Notes: generated by a model from the letters alone, not told the origin. Numbered from the stretch's first letter, positions 35,688-46,847 are shown. The stretch is DNA of 64,000 bases from Hyphomonadaceae bacterium (GCA_028285145.1 JANQQC010000013.1:1-64000); one strand, 5' to 3'. Translations and numbers: made by a program.

Positions 35688-35733
35688 CCAGAGCTTCGGC
35701 GGCTACGCCCGGCTTTGCGATCTATATCAATGT

Positions 35734-35773
35734 GTCCCATCCGCTTGCTGCGCCAAGTGGGTGGGACTTTTTT
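35734..35773 (+). terminator. Strong intrinsic terminator of receptor-MerC operon
   Basis: A 14-bp stem (GTCCCATCCGCTTG with CAAGTGGGTGGGAC, two G-T pairs) with loop CTGCGC is followed by six T. It is 46 bp after the MerC stop, between that operon and the convergent tRNA-Phe. Confidence 0.85.
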
Positions 35774-35814
35774 GCTTTTAGGCCAAGAAGATTTGCGGGT
35801 GTTTGATCCTGCGC

Positions 35815-35889
35815 TGGTGCCCGGGGGCGGATTTGAACCACCGACACGCGGATTTTCAATCCGCTGCTCTACCCCTGAGCTACCCGGGC
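35815..35889 (-). tRNA. tRNA-Phe (anticodon GAA)
   Basis: A 75-nt tRNA on the minus strand. Acceptor GCCCGGG/CCCGGGC, D arm with GGGGTAGA, anticodon stem GCGGA/TCCGC with loop TTGAAAA (GAA at 34-36), T loop TTCAAAT, and an encoded CCA at the 3' end (35817-35815). Confidence 0.96.
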
Positions 35890-35947
35890 GGGCCAGTCGG
35901 GGAAGCGGTCTCTTAGCGCTGGCTTGGCGCTGTGTCCATGCCCGGTT

Positions 35948-36130
35948 TCATGCCTCTGCAGACTGATCGCTTCCGGGCGTTTCCTCTGCATCGTCTGCGG
36001 GGCGGCCCGGAATGGCATAGCCACCCTTCAGCCAACGGGACAGATCGACATCGGCGCACCGTTTAGAGCAGAAGGGCTTGTACTCTTTGGCGACGGTGCG
36101 GGTTTCGCAGATGGGGCATTTAGCGGTCAT
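35948..36130 (-). CDS. yacG: DNA gyrase inhibitor YacG
   Basis: A 60-residue zinc protein with CPIC and CSKRC knuckles, the YacG C4 pattern, followed by DLSRWLKGGYAIPG. In E. coli YacG binds GyrB and blocks gyrase. The start overlaps the end of the RNase E/G gene by 11 bp; an upstream TTG (36139) would add three residues. The panC-rng-yacG order suggests one transcript. Confidence 0.9.
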   Translation of the reverse strand: MTAKCPICETRTVAKEYKPFCSKRCADVDLSRWLKGGYAIPGRPADDAEETPGSDQSAEA

Positions 36131-37160
36131 GTCGCGCAAGTTGGGGGGCGTCTATGGCCGCGTCAACAATAGACAGTCGCGCGCCATACTTCGCGGCGAG
36201 CCGTCCTGTGAAATGGATTTCGGCGTCGAGCGCCGAGACGTTCCAATTCTGCGGAAGACTGAGCCTGAAACGGGCCGTTCTGTCTGTCGCAGCCGCGCGT
36301 TCAAGATCGCGTAAAGCGGACAGGAGTTGTGCGTCCTGCGTGGGTTTGCCGTCTGCAACTACCAGTTTCGACCGGATGGCTCTCTGATGAGGGAGCGACG
36401 CTTCGAGAAGACCGAATGGCGACGGCGCAAGCGCGGCAAGCTTGCGCGCATCCATGACTTTGAAGCCGTCTATAAACACTTTCTTGAGGGCAGGGCCACG
36501 CTCGCGTGGAGTCGGGCCGATGCAGTCGATGACAATCAGGCCGCCCTGTGCGCGCAGAGAGAGCTGACGGGCGATCTCTGACAATGCGGCGCGATTGATA
36601 TCGAAGGCGCGGTCAGAGGCCCGGCCTTTACCCGACCGGCCGGCTGAGTCGATGTCGATCGCCAGAAGAGCGGGTGTTTCGGAAAAGTGCAGTCGGCCGC
36701 CACCGGGGATTGAGATTGTCTCGGCGGTGATTTCGTCAAATGCCGCTTCAATCACGTCATTCGGGGCGTCGGTGGTATCTATGGTGGATGCTTCAAAGGG
36801 CAGGGCATCTAGCCATCGCTCGATCGCGGATCGGCCCCCATTACTCTTGAATGGCTCTGCCCGTGCGAGTTTGTCCCGGCGGGCCTCTGCGGTGAGTTTG
36901 ACGTTCAGCGCTTCGCCCTCGGTGCGTTTGCCCAGCCGTTTTGCCGGAATGAAAACCTCTTCGCCGCTTTCGAGTTCGGCGAAGGCACCGCCCTGGTCGT
37001 TGGCAATAGAGCGGATCCGCGCGGCCGACACTGCCCCCCACCGCGCCGATGTGTCCTGATCATAATCGAGGAAAGCCGAGACCGGGCGGCCATCGTTCGC
37101 AATCGCGATGGCACGCGTCTGTCCGATCAGGCGTTCAATAAGGATCGAAGCGTGCTTCAT
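36120..37160 (-). CDS. Ribonuclease E/G family protein, short form
   Basis: A 346-residue protein of the Rne/Rng family, shorter than RNase G (~490). The S1-like N-terminal part is LESGEEVFIPAKRLGKR. The Mg2+-binding DNase-I-like core has LLAIDIDSAGRSGKG and LIVIDCIGPTPRERG, with the two Asp of the active site. The zinc-link CxxC and small domain of full RNase E/G are absent. It is overlapped by yacG and by panC (4 bp each side or more), as in other alphaproteobacteria, where this maf/yacG-linked short form is common (recalled). Confidence 0.85.
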   Translation of the reverse strand: MKHASILIERLIGQTRAIAIANDGRPVSAFLDYDQDTSARWGAVSAARIRSIANDQGGAFAELESGEEVFIPAKRLGKRTEGEALNVKLTAEARRDKLARAEPFKSNGGRSAIERWLDALPFEASTIDTTDAPNDVIEAAFDEITAETISIPGGGRLHFSETPALLAIDIDSAGRSGKGRASDRAFDINRAALSEIARQLSLRAQGGLIVIDCIGPTPRERGPALKKVFIDGFKVMDARKLAALAPSPFGLLEASLPHQRAIRSKLVVADGKPTQDAQLLSALRDLERAAATDRTARFRLSLPQNWNVSALDAEIHFTGRLAAKYGARLSIVDAAIDAPQLARHDR

Positions 37161-38029
37161 TCAGTCGGGCGCTCGCAGGCCAGATTATCGATTAACCTTG
37201 TCTTTCCCATCCACGCTGCACCCAGGAGCCGGGCTGGCCCGGTTGATGCGTCTAGTTGTGCTTTCAGCGTCGCCGGATCGACGAGTTCAATATAGTCGAG
37301 CTTATCGAACCCGCTGACCAGAACATGCCCGCGCGCTTCGCTGAGCGCCGTTTGTGGATCGGTTCCTGCTGCTATGCGTTGGCTGGCGCGATGCAGCGCC
37401 GCGAAGAGCGCTCCGGCCTGACGGCGCTGCTCAGTTGAAAGATAGGCGTTACGTGAGGACTGAGCGAGACCATCGGGATCGCGCACGGTCGGCGCACCGA
37501 CCACATCGATCGCAAACCCGAGGTCGTGCACCATGCGGCGGATGATCTGGAGTTGCTGATAGTCCTTCTCTCCAAAAACAGCGATATCGGGCTGAACATG
37601 GATAAAGAGCCGGGCGACGACGGTGGCGACGCCATAGAAGAAGTGAGGCCTGTAAACCCCATCCAGAAGGTCCGACATGTCTTCGACTCGCACATTGGTG
37701 AGCGACCCGGCTGGATACATTTCCTCCTCGGTCGGCATGTAAACGAGCCTGCATCCAGAAGACTCAAGTTTTTTCAGGTCTGCGTCCTCGTTGCGCGGAT
37801 AGGCCTCGAAATCCTCGCCGGGCGCGAACTGGGTTGGATTCACGAAAATGCTCGCAACGACATGATCTGCCTTTTCGAGCCCTGTTTTTACGAGGGAAAG
37901 ATGGCCGTCATGGAGCGCGCCCATGGTCGGAACGAATGCAATGCTTGCTCCGTTTGCGCGAAGCGCTGCGATAGCGCGTCTCAGATCGGCGCGATTTCTA
38001 ACAATTTCGATAGCTTTCAATCTTGTCAT
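37157..38029 (-). CDS. panC: Pantothenate synthetase (pantoate-beta-alanine ligase)
   Basis: Joins pantoate and beta-alanine with ATP in coenzyme A synthesis. A 290-residue HIGH-type nucleotidyltransferase fold: VPTMGALHDGHLSLV carries the HxGH-like motif, FVNPTQF, FGEKDYQQL (KMSKS-like region), and VRDPDGLAQSSRNAYLS. The frame reaches 38047; ATG 38029 has GGAG six bases ahead and starts the conserved TRLKAIEIV. The stop overlaps the rng start by 4 bp. Confidence 0.95.
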   Translation of the reverse strand: MTRLKAIEIVRNRADLRRAIAALRANGASIAFVPTMGALHDGHLSLVKTGLEKADHVVASIFVNPTQFAPGEDFEAYPRNEDADLKKLESSGCRLVYMPTEEEMYPAGSLTNVRVEDMSDLLDGVYRPHFFYGVATVVARLFIHVQPDIAVFGEKDYQQLQIIRRMVHDLGFAIDVVGAPTVRDPDGLAQSSRNAYLSTEQRRQAGALFAALHRASQRIAAGTDPQTALSEARGHVLVSGFDKLDYIELVDPATLKAQLDASTGPARLLGAAWMGKTRLIDNLACERPTE

Positions 38030-38089
38030 GAGACGCTCCAAACGCATCGCGTTAGCATCTTGTTAATCCTATCGGGAGACCTTCTACGC

Positions 38090-38557
38090 ATGGCTTTTTC
38101 TCTTCCCTCAGCGCTTAAGCGCATCGCCCTCGTCGCAGCGTTTTCGGGGCTTGCAAAACCCCGGCCTGATCGTGGGACTGATGTGAACCCTGAGCCGCGC
38201 CGTCGCACGCTCTATGCCAACGGCGATTTGGATGAGGCCTTGTTCGACGTCAACCGCACCGAAGTGGAAGACCAGATCGATGTGCTGTCCTGCGAGATGG
38301 ATCGGCTGTCCGGCGCGCTTGTTGGGGTGCGCAATCTACTGAGCACGATTTCAGCGGTTGAGCCCGTATATGAAGAGGCGACGCCATCTGTCGAATTCGC
38401 GGCAATGCACGAAGATGCCATGCTGTTCGACGGCGAACCTGAGTTTGCCGGAGAAGCCGCTCGGCCGCTCGGCGATATCAGCTACCTCTTTGATGAGCCC
38501 GTTGCGGTGCCAGGGTCGAGAATCGATACCGACGCGGCTGTCTCCCACGCAGCCTGA
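38090..38557 (+). CDS. Unknown protein encoded just ahead of mipZ
   Basis: A 155-residue acidic soluble protein. The basic N-terminus (MAFSLPSALKRIALVAAFSGLAKPRPDRG) looks amphipathic. A helical section around residues 55-85 (VNRTEVEDQIDVLSCEMDRLSGALVGVRN) has coiled-coil character, and an acidic tail follows. Nothing known is recognised. CGGGAGA precedes the ATG. It ends 23 bp before mipZ on the same strand, so a cell-division-linked role is possible (inference from context only). Confidence 0.72.
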   Translation: MAFSLPSALKRIALVAAFSGLAKPRPDRGTDVNPEPRRRTLYANGDLDEALFDVNRTEVEDQIDVLSCEMDRLSGALVGVRNLLSTISAVEPVYEEATPSVEFAAMHEDAMLFDGEPEFAGEAARPLGDISYLFDEPVAVPGSRIDTDAAVSHAA

Positions 38558-38580
38558 TCCTGAAGAGATGGGGCTGGTAA

Positions 38581-39474
38581 ATGGCGGACGGATTTTCTCC
38601 CGTGGGGCCGAATAAAGATTCCCTTGTGATGGAACGAGCCCCGCGCTCGAAGACAGCGCGGGTCATCATTATTGGCAATGAGAAGGGTGGAGCGGGCAAA
38701 TCCACCGTCTCGATGCATTTGCTTGTAGCGCTGATGCGTATGGGCAAGACGGTCGGTGTGATTGATCTCGATGTGCGCCAGCGAACCCTGACGCGCTATC
38801 TCGAAAATCGTATGAGGTGGATGCAGTCCACCGGATCCAAGCTGCCAATGCCCGAGATTGTTCGCGTGGATGCAAGCCTCGAGCGCGATCTGGATAAAGC
38901 CGAGTCAGAAGAGACGGCGCGCTTTGAAGCTGCGCTGGCGCGCCTTAAGGCCAGTTGCGATTATGTCGTTGTGGATGCGCCAGGTGGTGACACCTATCTG
39001 TCGCGTCTGGCGCATGTGAATGCCGACACGCTGATCACGCCCCTCAATGACAGCTTTGTCGATTTCGACCTGCTGGGGGACGTAAATCCGCAGACTCTCG
39101 AAGTCATTCGGCCAAGTTTCTACTCCGAAATGGTGTGGAGCTGCCGGAAAAAAAAGGCGCAGGAAAGCCGCCAGCCGATTGATTGGATCGTGATGCGCAA
39201 CCGCATGTCGCCGCTTGAAGCGCGCAACAAGCAGAAGGTCGGCGAGGCGCTCAACAACCTTGCCAAACGCATCGGTTTCCGTCTGGCACCTGGGCTTTCA
39301 GAGCGTGTGATTTACCGTGAACTTTTCCCTGCGGGTCTGACACTGCTCGATCTGACGGAGAAGGGCTCGAACATCTCGTTTACGATGAGCCACGTTGCGG
39401 CGCGGCAGGAACTGCGTGATCTTTTGATCGTGATGCAGTTGCCAGAACTGCAGGGCGTCGAGATCGCTTTCTAG
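38581..39474 (+). CDS. mipZ: Division-plane positioning ATPase MipZ
   Basis: A 297-residue ParA/MinD-type ATPase. Deviant Walker A NEKGGAGKST at residues 33-42, with the signature Lys35; DLDVRQRTLTRYLENR and DAPGGDTYLSRLA are the MipZ versions of the switch and Walker B regions. MipZ forms a bipolar gradient from the ParB-bound origin and inhibits FtsZ. The DLD-RQRT stretch and conserved C-terminus separate it from chromosomal ParA. An N-terminal extension of about 26 residues precedes the ATPase core. Its 3' end is 7 bp from the convergent carboxypeptidase. Confidence 0.92.
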   Translation: MADGFSPVGPNKDSLVMERAPRSKTARVIIIGNEKGGAGKSTVSMHLLVALMRMGKTVGVIDLDVRQRTLTRYLENRMRWMQSTGSKLPMPEIVRVDASLERDLDKAESEETARFEAALARLKASCDYVVVDAPGGDTYLSRLAHVNADTLITPLNDSFVDFDLLGDVNPQTLEVIRPSFYSEMVWSCRKKKAQESRQPIDWIVMRNRMSPLEARNKQKVGEALNNLAKRIGFRLAPGLSERVIYRELFPAGLTLLDLTEKGSNISFTMSHVAARQELRDLLIVMQLPELQGVEIAF

Positions 39475-39480
39475 CTCGGG

Positions 39481-40743
39481 CTAGTGTTTTCCAAACTGAG
39501 CAGCTTCGTACTCAGCGATTGACATCGCATTTTCAGCGCTGGCGCGAAGCGGCATTCGAGCAGCGGCTTCGGCAATTCCCATTGGCTTCGTGATTGCCTT
39601 GGGTGCTGGTGCCGGTGTTGGCGCGGGAGCCGGAGCAGGGGTTGCGGCAATGACTGTTGGCTCAGGCTTGCGCGTTGGTGCCGCCGGTACTGAGGCAACG
39701 GCGGTTGGCGCTGGTTTCAGTCTCGGTGCCACGGCAGGTCTCGCCACAGGCTTTGTCTCGGCAACAATGATTGACTGAAGGCCTTCCTCGCCACGGCTGC
39801 GCGTCGTTCCCGGGAAAGGCTTACCGTTCAGCATTGGGACGGCAGCGGCGTTCGGTGCAATTGGGTCCATAACAGCTTCGAAAGCGATGCGCGTCGCTGT
39901 TGCCACGGGAATTTCGGTCTCTTCGCTAGTGTCGATCGCGTCATAGGCGGCTTCGATCAGCGCCTCGACATGAGCATTGCGCGACTTCGAGGTATGTCCA
40001 CCGAGCATGACGGCGATGATTCGGCGACCGTCCCTGTCAGCCGATGCCATCAGGTTGAAGCCAGACGCGCGTGTGTAGCCAGTCTTGATCCCGTCGACCC
40101 CTTCAACGGTCTCGAGCAACTCATTGTGGTTCTTGTAGGTGCGCCCGCCATAGCTGAAGCGAGTCTTGGAGAAGTAGCCGTAATAGTCGGCGTGATCTGT
40201 CAGCATCGCTTCGGCGAGCTCCGCCATATCGCGCGCCGTGGAAACCTGGCGTGAATTCGGCAGGCCGGATGCATTGCGGAAGACCGTGTTCTGCATGCCG
40301 AGATCATTGGCTTTCACCGTCATCAGGCGGGCAAAACGTGTTTCGGTGCCACCAATATGCTCGGCGACCACAACCGCCACATCATTCGCAGACTTTGTGA
40401 TCAACGCGTCGATCGCCGCGCGCACCGTGATTGTCGAGCCGCGGCGCAGGCGAAGATTGGACGGAGGCTGGGCGGCAGCTGTGCGAGAGACGGTCATGCG
40501 GTCATCGAGCGAGATCCGCCCAGCCTTCATCTCATCGAACAGCATGTAGAGCGTCATCACCTTGGTCAGTGATGCCGGATAGCGCGGCTCGTCGGCATGC
40601 CGGACATGCAGGACCGTGTCAGTGTCCGCGTCGACGACGATGGAGGCATACTTTTCAGCGCTCGCAGGTGCGCAAAACAGAAAAGCCGCGGAAAGGGCGG
40701 CTGCTGCGAAAGATAAAACTGCCTGGCCGTTTCTTCGACGCAT
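39481..40743 (-). CDS. dacA: D-alanyl-D-alanine carboxypeptidase (low-molecular-weight PBP)
   Basis: A 420-residue exported serine peptidase that trims the peptidoglycan pentapeptide. The signal peptide precedes EKYASIVVDADT. Motifs are SLTK with Ser58, SAN at 118-120 and KTG at 220-222. The C-terminal third is a low-complexity Pro/Ala/Thr/Lys tail (about residues 300-400) ending with an AARMPLRASAENAM segment instead of the usual PBP5 C-terminal domain. ATG 40743 follows TCTGGAGA; the open frame to 40782 is not used. DacA versus DacF naming is by similarity only. Confidence 0.9.
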   Translation of the reverse strand: MRRRNGQAVLSFAAAALSAAFLFCAPASAEKYASIVVDADTDTVLHVRHADEPRYPASLTKVMTLYMLFDEMKAGRISLDDRMTVSRTAAAQPPSNLRLRRGSTITVRAAIDALITKSANDVAVVVAEHIGGTETRFARLMTVKANDLGMQNTVFRNASGLPNSRQVSTARDMAELAEAMLTDHADYYGYFSKTRFSYGGRTYKNHNELLETVEGVDGIKTGYTRASGFNLMASADRDGRRIIAVMLGGHTSKSRNAHVEALIEAAYDAIDTSEETEIPVATATRIAFEAVMDPIAPNAAAVPMLNGKPFPGTTRSRGEEGLQSIIVAETKPVARPAVAPRLKPAPTAVASVPAAPTRKPEPTVIAATPAPAPAPTPAPAPKAITKPMGIAEAAARMPLRASAENAMSIAEYEAAQFGKH

Positions 40744-40943
40744 TAGCAAGTCTCCAGAATTTGTTCGCACAGCCCTATGCAAACTACGAACCTAGAGTCG
40801 GTGAGTTAGGTTGACCAGCCGTTAAGGTAAGCCGCGCCTTAAACATCCGTAAGGTGTCGGGGTGGTATTTTGTGCGGCGCAACAAAATTCTTGCAATTGC
40901 GAAGAGATCTGCCTATCCTGGGGGCAATCAGAGGAGCGATTCC

Positions 40944-41387
40944 ATGGCCAAGACCGAAAAGATGATGTCCCCGTTTTCCGCTTTCGAAGCGTTTACGTCA
41001 GGACCCAGTGATTCCCTGAAGAAGGGCATGGAGCAGGCAATGTCTGCTGCTGGCGATTTCGGTAATCTGTCCCGTGATGGACTGGCCGCCGTATCCGAAA
41101 GCGCCAAAGCGTCTGCCAAAGGCATGAAGGAAATGAACGAGCAGGCGATGAGCTACGCGCAGGAAGCCTACTCTGCAGGCATGGAAGCGACCCGTTCGAT
41201 TTCGTCTGCACAATCAGTTTCAGAGGCAGTCGAGCTTCAGACGGCTTACGCTAAGTCAGCAATGGACGCATATGTTGAGCAGATGAGCTCCTTTATGAAT
41301 CTTGCTGCTGGCACAATGCGCGAATCCATCGAACCTCTGAATGCTCATGCGAGCCAGATGGTCGAGAAGATGCAGTCGGCATCCTAA
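40944..41387 (+). CDS. Phasin family protein
   Basis: A 147-residue amphipathic, alanine/serine-rich helical protein of the alphaproteobacterial phasin family. It coats polyhydroxyalkanoate granules. MSPFSAFEAFTSGPSDSLKKG and ELQTAYAKSAMDAYVEQMSSF are typical. The upstream frame to 40854 is not used: GAGGAGCGATTCC precedes ATG 40944. It stands alone, with a terminator after it; PHA synthase is not in the window. Confidence 0.9.
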   Translation: MAKTEKMMSPFSAFEAFTSGPSDSLKKGMEQAMSAAGDFGNLSRDGLAAVSESAKASAKGMKEMNEQAMSYAQEAYSAGMEATRSISSAQSVSEAVELQTAYAKSAMDAYVEQMSSFMNLAAGTMRESIEPLNAHASQMVEKMQSAS

Positions 41388-41421
41388 CGACACAGTTTTC
41401 GTAGAGTTGGTAGATTTGGAG

Positions 41422-41447
41422 AGCCGGCCTTAAATGGCCGGCTTTCT
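41422..41447 (+). terminator. Terminator of the phasin gene
   Basis: A perfect 8-bp stem AGCCGGCC/GGCCGGCT with loop TTAAAT is followed by TTCTT, 35 bp after the phasin stop. Confidence 0.8.
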
Positions 41448-41478
41448 TCATTTTGAAACGGGAGTGTAAGCTGACGTC

Positions 41479-41874
41479 ATGACCAGATTTACTGATTTTG
41501 AAACGCTGACTCGCCCGCGGACGCCGAACACGTTTCTGGTTGCTCCCGATGGTGTGTGCCAGTCCGCCGATCCTGATCAGGAGTCTCCGATCATACCTAT
41601 GGCGGCCAGCGACCTGTCGCGGAAGCTCCGTGGGATCGTGGAAGCCGAAGGAAGCTGGAAAGACCTCCGCGTGTCCGATGACGGGATGAAGATGCATTTT
41701 GTCGCGGTCTCGTCACTGCTGCGCTTCAAGGATGACGTGTCAATCGAGATCATCCCCGATGCCAGTGATCCGGGCCATTCGACCCTTGCCATCTACTCTG
41801 CATCGCGTGTTGGACACTCTGATCTTGGGGCAAACCGCAAACGCGTGCGGGGACTGCTCGGTCTGCTCGGATAA
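41479..41874 (+). CDS. DUF1499 family protein
   Basis: A 131-residue protein matching DUF1499. The N-terminal [13 protein letters not shown] is followed by a [18 protein letters not shown] core, and the diagnostic end is [24 protein letters not shown]. Function is unknown. There is no signal peptide or membrane segment in this version. It lies between the phasin terminator and clpS; 103 bp separate it from clpS. Confidence 0.85.
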   Translation: MTRFTDFETLTRPRTPNTFLVAPDGVCQSADPDQESPIIPMAASDLSRKLRGIVEAEGSWKDLRVSDDGMKMHFVAVSSLLRFKDDVSIEIIPDASDPGHSTLAIYSASRVGHSDLGANRKRVRGLLGLLG

Positions 41875-41910
41875 GGGCAATTCACGTATTAATACACTAC
41901 AAGGCTGTGA

Positions 41911-41930
41911 TCAGGGTTTCATATCCCTGA
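41911..41930 (+). promoter_or_regulatory. Inverted repeat in the clpS leader
   Basis: TCAGGG and CCCTGA flank an 8-nt spacer 48 bp before the clpS ATG. No T-run follows, so it is an operator or leader-hairpin candidate rather than a terminator. Confidence 0.35.
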
Positions 41931-41977
41931 ATCTAGCATATCTTGGGTGTATGGTTTTCGAAGAATTTGATCCTGTA

Positions 41978-42322
41978 ATGAGCGATCCGGACGCCCCGAA
42001 GGGCCCGGACCTCGGTGACAATGACGATTCGGTCGGCGTCGTCACCCAGACACGGGTCCGAACCAAGAAGCCATCCTTGTATCGCGTCATGCTGCTCAAT
42101 GACGACTATACGCCCATGGAATTTGTCGTGTTCGTTCTTGAGCGGTTCTTCAACAAGAACCGCGAGCAGGCGACGCGGATCATGCTCCATGTACACCAAA
42201 AGGGCGTGGGGCTGTGCGGTGTCTATACGTATGAAGTGGCTGAAACCAAGGTCGCGCAAGTGCTCGATCTGGCTCAGCGAAATGAGCACCCGCTACAGTG
42301 CATTATGGAAAAAGACGATTAG
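41978..42322 (+). CDS. clpS: ATP-dependent Clp protease adaptor ClpS
   Basis: A 114-residue N-end-rule adaptor that hands substrates to ClpA. The core matches the Caulobacter protein closely: [19 protein letters not shown] with the N-degron pocket Asn-Asp-Asp, then [21 protein letters not shown] and [11 protein letters not shown]. The N-terminal extension is flexible and acidic. I took ATG 41978 (MSDPDAP); ATG 41951 in frame would add nine residues. It is 9 bp from clpA. Confidence 0.94.
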   Translation: MSDPDAPKGPDLGDNDDSVGVVTQTRVRTKKPSLYRVMLLNDDYTPMEFVVFVLERFFNKNREQATRIMLHVHQKGVGLCGVYTYEVAETKVAQVLDLAQRNEHPLQCIMEKDD

Positions 42323-42331
42323 AGGCCCCCT

Positions 42332-44644
42332 TTGCCAAGTTTGACCCCCAGCCTTGAATCCGCGCTCGAAAACGCCCTCGCTCTCGCCAGCGACCGCGAC
42401 CACGAATACGCGACGCTCGAACACCTCCTGTTGGCGCTTCTGGAAGACACAGATGCCGCCGAGGTGATGGGTGCCTGCAAGGTTGACGTGGAAAGCCTGC
42501 GAGAAGACCTGACGCGCTATGTCGACGATGAGCTCTCCAGCCTCGTGGTCGAAGAGAGCGACGGACGGGTTCAGCCAACGGCCGCGTTTCAGCGGGTGGT
42601 GCAGCGCGCAATCCTTCATGTCGACAGTTCCGGTCGTGATGAAGTGACGGGCGCGAACGTGCTTGTCTCAATTTTCTCCGAGCGTGAAAGCCACGCGGCC
42701 TACTTCCTCCAGGAACAGGATATGAGCCGCTATGATGCGGTGAACTTCATCTCGCACGGCGTCGCCAAGAAAGCCGGCGCGTCCCGAGGAGCATCGCCGC
42801 GCGGTGCTGATGAGCGCGAAGCACCAGTGAAGTCTGGCTCTGAAGCGCTGGAAGCCTATTGCGTGAATCTCAATGAGAAGGCGCGTGAAGGTAAGATCGA
42901 TCCGCTCATTGGACGCGAGCTCGAAATCCAGCGCTGCATCGAGGTGCTTTGCCGCCGGGCCAAGAACAACCCGATCCTCGTTGGCGATCCTGGCGTCGGC
43001 AAGACGGCGATTGCTGAAGGGCTCGCCAAGAAGATTGTTGACGGTGAAGCCCCTGAAATTCTGGATGATGCGGTCATCTGGTCGCTGGATATGGGCGCGT
43101 TGCTCGCTGGCACACGGTATCGCGGCGATTTCGAAGAGCGTCTGAAATCTGTCATGAAAGAGATGGAAGAGCTCGAGAAGGGCATCCTGTTCATCGACGA
43201 AATCCACACAGTGATTGGGGCCGGAGCGACGTCGGGCGGCGCGATGGATGCATCGAACCTGCTCAAGCCCGCGCTTCAGAGCGGCAATCTTCGATGCATG
43301 GGATCGACAACCTTCAAGGAGTACAAGCAACACTTCGAGAAGGACCGGGCGCTGTCCCGTCGGTTCCGCAAGATCGACGTGGTCGAGCCAACCGTCGACG
43401 ATGCTGTGAAAATCCTCATTGGCCTCAAGCCGAAATTCGAGGAATTCCACGGGCTTCGTTACACGAATGAGGCGATCAAGGCCGCTGTTGAGCTGTCTGA
43501 CCGCTACATCACGGACCGGAAATTGCCGGACAAAGCTATTGATGTGATCGATGAAGCGGGAGCCACGCAGTGGCTGCAGCCAGCCTCCAAGCGCCGCAAA
43601 ACAGTCAGCGTGAAGGATATTGAAGCGATCGTTGCCAAGATCGCCCGCATTCCCCCCAAACAGGTTACGAAAGACGATGCGGTCGCGCTGCAGTCGCTCG
43701 ACACAGACCTCAAGCGGGTGGTGTTCGGGCAGGACCCAGCTATCGAAGCGCTGTCCGCCGCCATCAAGATGGCACGGGCCGGGCTTCGCGAGCCGAACAA
43801 GCCGATTGGTTCCTATCTCTTCACTGGCCCCACCGGCGTCGGCAAAACCGAAGTCGCGAAACAACTCGCCTCCATCATGGGCGTCGAGATGCTCCGCTTC
43901 GACATGTCGGAGTATATGGAGCGCCACACCGTGTCCCGCCTGATCGGCGCACCTCCAGGCTATGTTGGCTACGATCAGGGTGGTCTGCTGACCGATGGTG
44001 TCGATCAGCACCCGCACTGTGTGCTGCTGCTGGATGAGATTGAGAAAGCTCACCCTGAGCTTTTCAACATCCTGCTTCAGGTTATGGATAATGGGGCGCT
44101 TACCGATGCGAACGGCCGCAAGGTCGATTTCCGGAATGTGATCCTGATCATGACGACAAATGCGGGCGCATCCGATGCGGCGAAAAACTCAATTGGCTTT
44201 GGACGCGGCCGCAAGGATGACGAGCAGGAAGAGGCGCTGAAGCGTCTGTTCACGCCTGAGTTCCGCAATCGTCTCGATTCAACGATCGTGTTCGGCGGGC
44301 TGACGCCTGAGATCATTGATCGGGTGGTTGAGAAGTTCGTGCTTCAGCTGGAGAACCAGCTCGAAGACCGCAACGTCACCATCGAGATTTCGCCGGAGGC
44401 CCGGACATGGCTCGCCAAGCGCGGCTTCGATCCTGAGATGGGCGCGCGGCCGCTGTCGCGGACGATCCAGGAACATGTGAAGAAGCCAATGGCGGAAGAG
44501 CTTCTGTTCGGAAAGCTCGCCAAGGGCGGCTCGGTCAAGATCAGCGTCGACAAGAAGGATCCGGAAAAGCTGGCCTTCAAATACATCGCAGATAAGCCGA
44601 AAAAGTCTCCGAAGAAACAGGGCGAAGAGTCGGAGCCAGTCTAG
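42332..44644 (+). CDS. clpA: ATP-dependent Clp protease ATPase subunit ClpA
   Basis: A 770-residue AAA+ unfoldase. The N-domain (about 1-145) binds ClpS. The first ATPase module has [13 protein letters not shown] and the second [13 protein letters not shown], with C-terminal sensor 2 GARPLSRTI. It has no middle coiled coil, separating it from ClpB. The start is TTG at 42332 with AGAGG upstream; no ATG is in frame near the N-terminus and the [13 protein letters not shown] start is conserved. It is co-transcribed with clpS; ClpP is elsewhere. Confidence 0.95.
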   Translation: MPSLTPSLESALENALALASDRDHEYATLEHLLLALLEDTDAAEVMGACKVDVESLREDLTRYVDDELSSLVVEESDGRVQPTAAFQRVVQRAILHVDSSGRDEVTGANVLVSIFSERESHAAYFLQEQDMSRYDAVNFISHGVAKKAGASRGASPRGADEREAPVKSGSEALEAYCVNLNEKAREGKIDPLIGRELEIQRCIEVLCRRAKNNPILVGDPGVGKTAIAEGLAKKIVDGEAPEILDDAVIWSLDMGALLAGTRYRGDFEERLKSVMKEMEELEKGILFIDEIHTVIGAGATSGGAMDASNLLKPALQSGNLRCMGSTTFKEYKQHFEKDRALSRRFRKIDVVEPTVDDAVKILIGLKPKFEEFHGLRYTNEAIKAAVELSDRYITDRKLPDKAIDVIDEAGATQWLQPASKRRKTVSVKDIEAIVAKIARIPPKQVTKDDAVALQSLDTDLKRVVFGQDPAIEALSAAIKMARAGLREPNKPIGSYLFTGPTGVGKTEVAKQLASIMGVEMLRFDMSEYMERHTVSRLIGAPPGYVGYDQGGLLTDGVDQHPHCVLLLDEIEKAHPELFNILLQVMDNGALTDANGRKVDFRNVILIMTTNAGASDAAKNSIGFGRGRKDDEQEEALKRLFTPEFRNRLDSTIVFGGLTPEIIDRVVEKFVLQLENQLEDRNVTIEISPEARTWLAKRGFDPEMGARPLSRTIQEHVKKPMAEELLFGKLAKGGSVKISVDKKDPEKLAFKYIADKPKKSPKKQGEESEPV

Positions 44645-44674
44645 CGCTTCGACCTCTTCCAAACGGACAAAGAA

Positions 44675-44708
44675 AAAGGGCGGCTCCACAGAGCCGCCCT
44701 TTGTTTTT
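44675..44708. terminator. Bidirectional terminator between clpA and groEL
   Basis: A 12-bp stem AAAGGGCGGCTC/GAGCCGCCCTTT with loop CACA is followed by GTTTTT on the plus strand and by TTTTTCTTT on the minus strand, so it serves both convergent genes. Confidence 0.88.
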
Positions 44709-44723
44709 GAGATGGGGTAGGGC

Positions 44724-46373
<1,650 letters not shown>

Positions 46374-46408
46374 TCAATCTGTCTGTTAATCGGTTGCGAG
46401 AGGCGTTC

Positions 46409-46699
46409 TTACTTCTCGACGATGCCGAGAATGTCGCTCTCTTTCATGATCAGAAGCTCTTCACCGTCGACGGTGACTTCAGAGCCGGACCATTTGCCGA
46501 AGAGAATGCGGTCGCCGGCTTTGACTTCGAGCGCGACGCGCTCATTATCGTCGCCGATCGCGCCGTTGCCGACAGCGATGACTTCGCCTTCCTGCGGCTT
46601 TTCTTTGGCGGTGTCAGGGATGATGATCCCACCAGCCGTGGTGCCGCTTTCTTCGATACGGCGGACCAGCACGCGGTCGTGGAGTGGACGAAATTTCAT
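46409..46699 (-). CDS. groES: 10-kDa co-chaperonin GroES
   Basis: A 96-residue co-chaperonin. It begins [17 protein letters not shown] and contains the mobile loop [17 protein letters not shown] that docks on GroEL. The frame is open 20 codons further to 46759, but AGAGGGA lies before ATG 46699 and that start matches all known GroES. 47 bp separate it from groEL. Confidence 0.97.
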   Translation of the reverse strand: MKFRPLHDRVLVRRIEESGTTAGGIIIPDTAKEKPQEGEVIAVGNGAIGDDNERVALEVKAGDRILFGKWSGSEVTVDGEELLIMKESDILGIVEK

Positions 46700-46752
46700 G
46701 GAGTCCCTCTTTTCCTGTTCAGTTACAGTGTTTTCTACGTCGTCAGCCACTT

Positions 46753-46779
46753 TTGGCACTCACCAAGGGTGACTGCTAA
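46753..46779 (-). promoter_or_regulatory. CIRCE element (HrcA operator) of groESL
   Basis: TTGGCACTC, a 9-bp spacer and GACTGCTAA match CIRCE (TTAGCACTC-N9-GAGTGCTAA) at 16 of 18 arm positions. It lies 54 bp before the groES start. HrcA binding here would repress groESL until heat shock; hrcA is not in the window. Confidence 0.85.
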
Positions 46780-46847
46780 CGACCGGGCGGAGATAAGTGT
46801 GTCAGATGGGCTCGTCAACAGCCGGACGAGCTGAAACGGCAATAAAT

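Noticed and set aside
39471-39490. Terminator between mipZ and the carboxypeptidase
   Set aside because: Only a 5-bp stem (CTAGC/GCTAG) with a broken T-run; too weak to claim.
42668-44053. 461-codon minus-strand open frame inside clpA
   Set aside because: Opposite-strand shadow of clpA; no protein-like motifs.
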